Source: Candidatus Zipacnadia bacterium
GTDB taxonomy: Bacteria; Armatimonadota; Zipacnadia; Zipacnadales; UBA5352
DNA length: 34,404 nucleotides
Assembly (NCBI GenBank): GCA_029821635.1
Contig: JALGSW010000030.1
Location: 1 to 34,404 of the forward strand
Direction of reading: 5' to 3'
Shown here one piece after another: positions 32,897-34,404 of this stretch (the stretch's first letter is position 1; every line of letters starts with the position of its first letter). A program made the translations under genes and the position numbers. The notes beneath the pieces were generated by a model, which saw only the letters and a list, made by a program, of their open reading frames with translations, made no database searches and was not told the DNA's origin.

Positions 32897-33538
32897 GTGC
32901 CCGAGCCTCAGGCGACGAACTCGCGAACCCGCTTCGCGCCCTTCCCCCACGTACCTCCCGAACGCCGCCCCGGCCCTCTGCTGGCGCTGACCGGGGCGGA
33001 CGAGGCGGAAACGGCCGCAGGCCGTCCCGACACCTACCGCCACGACGCCTGGGGGGTGCTGCTGGGGCGGACCGGCAGCACCGTCAACCCGCACACCTAC
33101 ATCGGCCGCGAGCGCTACTACCGCATGCCGAACGCGGAGATGTACCATCTGGGCTTCCGCGACTACGCGCAGGGGGTGGGGCGGTTCACGACGGTGGATC
33201 CGCTTCGCTATAGCGCCAACTGGTATCAGTACGTGATGAACCAGACCTGCCAAAGGCGCGATCCACTTGGGCTGCTCATCCTGGAGATGCTGAGGCGGCT
33301 CGCGATAGTATTGGACGTCGAGGCGCACTGGGCGATTGGTGGTGGCAGGGGTGTGTTGCTGTGTTGTGACGAGGACTGCGACAGATGGTACGGAGAATGG
33401 AAGAAGCACTGCGAGGGCATCATCGCCAACGTTACTCTGTTCAGTTACCAGCGGGTGGCCAATATGTTCGGTGAGAACTGCCCCTGGGAGTTCAGTGGCC
33501 TCTTCCTCGAAGTCATGTATGGAGCGTTCTCAGCCTAG
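32897..33538 (+). CDS. Orphan Rhs-repeat core tip with variable C-terminal domain
   Basis: The 213-residue protein contains only the last part of an Rhs-associated core: YRHDAWGVLLGRTGSTVNPHTYIGRERYY, then GFRDYAQGVGRFTTVDPL, NWYQYVMNQ and RRDPLGL (separate segments, about residues 47-130). The preceding 45 residues are not Rhs repeats, so the long shell of a full Rhs toxin is missing. After DPLGL comes an 85-residue domain with CC, C and C cysteines, where Rhs proteins normally carry a toxin. I cannot name its activity. GTG 32897 has AAGGGGGG upstream. The frame ends at TAG 33536-33538 and is open again immediately after. Base composition is lower in GC than the rest of the window from about 33200 on, consistent with transfer. 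Confidence 0.7.
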   Translation: MPEPQATNSRTRFAPFPHVPPERRPGPLLALTGADEAETAAGRPDTYRHDAWGVLLGRTGSTVNPHTYIGRERYYRMPNAEMYHLGFRDYAQGVGRFTTVDPLRYSANWYQYVMNQTCQRRDPLGLLILEMLRRLAIVLDVEAHWAIGGGRGVLLCCDEDCDRWYGEWKKHCEGIIANVTLFSYQRVANMFGENCPWEFSGLFLEVMYGAFSA

Positions 33539-33733
33539 GTGGATGTGCCCAGTGACTTCGATTGGTGGGATGTTGGTGACCTCTGGGACTGGCTCCGCAA
33601 CATCCTGCACGAACCGTTCGGTGGTGGCGTTGGCATAGGCGTGGGGCTCGGCGTGACAACATGCAATTACGAATGGACGGCCGGTCCGTACAGACTTGGG
33701 AAGTGCCCTGCGCCATACCACGAATGGGACTAG
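33539..33733 (+). pseudogene. 64-codon in-frame continuation after the amber codon of the Rhs tip
   Basis: Directly after the TAG at 33536-33538 the same frame runs 64 codons to TAG 33731-33733, with no gap. It encodes Trp/Asp-rich sequence (DFDWWDVGDLWDWL), a glycine run (GGGVGIGVGLGV) and a Tyr/Cys tail. It begins with GTG but has no ribosome binding site of its own. The simplest reading is that it is the true C-terminus of the Rhs toxin domain, now cut off by an amber codon. Readthrough, a coupled small gene or sequencing error are alternatives. Confidence 0.5.
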
Positions 33734-33765
33734 GCTGCGTTCGTGAATGGGAAGGAGGCAGCGGA

Positions 33766-34404
33766 ATGTTGAATCCTCAAGTATCGGCGTGGGTTGATCT
33801 CTGGCGTGTCCTACTGGCGACCTTCATCGCTCAGTTCGCCGGAAGGATGGTGGGCCCCCTGCTCATGTCGGCTGCCACACTGTTCGGGCAGCGTTGGGTC
33901 GGCGCAGCTCTCGCGACCCCTATGGGTTTCTTGGTTGGTTGGGCGTGGTACAAGTCGACCCGCGACTCGCGCCCTCAAGCGGCAGGTGGCCTGATTGCGT
34001 TCGGCATCATCTCGGTGCTAGTCGCGGGAGGAGGCGTGGCCGAGTTGCGTGACTTGAGCCGCAAGGCCGAGGTGCTTTCGTGGCTTCATTCGATGCCGGC
34101 CGAGTCCATTGAGCAAGTTGACATCTATGATGAGAAGCGCGACCAACTACTTGCTACGATCTCTGATGAGAGGAAACTGGCTGGCTTTGCCGCAGCCTTG
34201 AGGGATGCGCAAGTGGCCCCCGGGGCTCGAGGACGCCACTTGCAGACTTGGTATATTGAGGTCCGCGGCGCCGAATCGTTCGAGCTCTATGTTCACTACG
34301 TGGAGCAGGAGCCTGAGGAGGTGGTCGGCACGGTAATGAGAGATTGGCGGGTGCTCCTCAGTTTCTCAAGCCGAGAACTCCGAGACTGGCTTGGACATCT
34401 GGAT
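33766..34404 (+). CDS. Putative membrane immunity protein (partial, runs off right edge)
   Basis: 213 codons are open to the edge. The start ATG 33766 has AAGGAGG 7 nt upstream, one of the best sites in the window. Three hydrophobic segments lie in the first 95 residues (about 15-40, 42-62, 74-92), then a soluble, acidic domain with WYIEVRGAESFELYVHY and SSRELRDWLGHL. I do not recognise the family. It lies 32 bp behind the Rhs tip and shares its lower GC. Immunity genes normally sit just behind their Rhs toxin, and membrane-located immunity proteins protect against toxins acting at the membrane or periplasm, so this is a candidate. It could equally be an unrelated hypothetical protein. Confidence 0.65.
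   Translation, partial: MLNPQVSAWVDLWRVLLATFIAQFAGRMVGPLLMSAATLFGQRWVGAALATPMGFLVGWAWYKSTRDSRPQAAGGLIAFGIISVLVAGGGVAELRDLSRKAEVLSWLHSMPAESIEQVDIYDEKRDQLLATISDERKLAGFAAALRDAQVAPGARGRHLQTWYIEVRGAESFELYVHYVEQEPEEVVGTVMRDWRVLLSFSSRELRDWLGHLD

Overview
The window is GC-rich (roughly two thirds G+C by eye), with dense coding, many GTG/TTG starts and clear AGGAGG-type ribosome binding sites. The gene mix is a complete Tad pilus locus, a DUF6785-type membrane protein beside sugar enzymes, secreted CBM9 and GH42-like proteins, dispersed hairpin repeats between genes, and an orphan Rhs tip. This suggests an uncultured soil or sediment bacterium, most likely Armatimonadota or a neighbouring lineage. That placement is inference from gene content; no rRNA or marker gene is present. 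|| Region 1 (1-7087, all minus strand) is a catabolic operon transcribed leftward: DUF6785-family membrane protein (possible transporter), class III aminotransferase, TIM-barrel amidohydrolase, FGGY sugar kinase and a FucI/AraA-like isomerase cut by the left edge. Most of its spacers are filled with small hairpin repeats of at least two families, and one repeat block appears to have been inserted in frame at the N-terminus of the kinase. || Region 2 (7088-23901, plus strand) is a Tad/Flp pilus locus: Flp pilin, TadV prepilin peptidase, TadE, two tandem near-duplicate TadG-like proteins, a third TadG-like protein with a beta-helix-like tail, CpaB/RcpC, CpaC/RcpA secretin, TadZ/CpaE, TadA/CpaF, TadB, TadC, then a GAF histidine kinase and an OmpR-type response regulator. 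The leader of flp has a near-consensus sigma70 promoter and three TTGAG-N6-TTGAG pairs, each with an 11-bp period. This is the architecture expected for an OmpR/PhoB-type regulator, so the terminal two-component pair may control the pilus. Two strong hairpins follow flp and could set pilin apart from the low-copy machine genes. || Region 3 (24097-30984, minus strand, convergent with region 2) is an operon of three exported proteins: an unknown protein with tandem beta-sandwich domains, a 1382-residue GH42-like glycosidase, and a CBM9-like sugar-binding protein. It probably extends the carbohydrate theme of region 1. || Region 4 (30985-34404) is accessory: a NapH-like membrane ferredoxin, a sigma-region-4-like regulator with a Cys-containing tail, a promoter with a 12-bp palindrome, and a lower-GC Rhs tip. 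The tip reading frame is broken by an amber codon and is followed by a membrane protein with an excellent ribosome binding site that runs off the right edge. The last pair looks like a toxin/immunity module.
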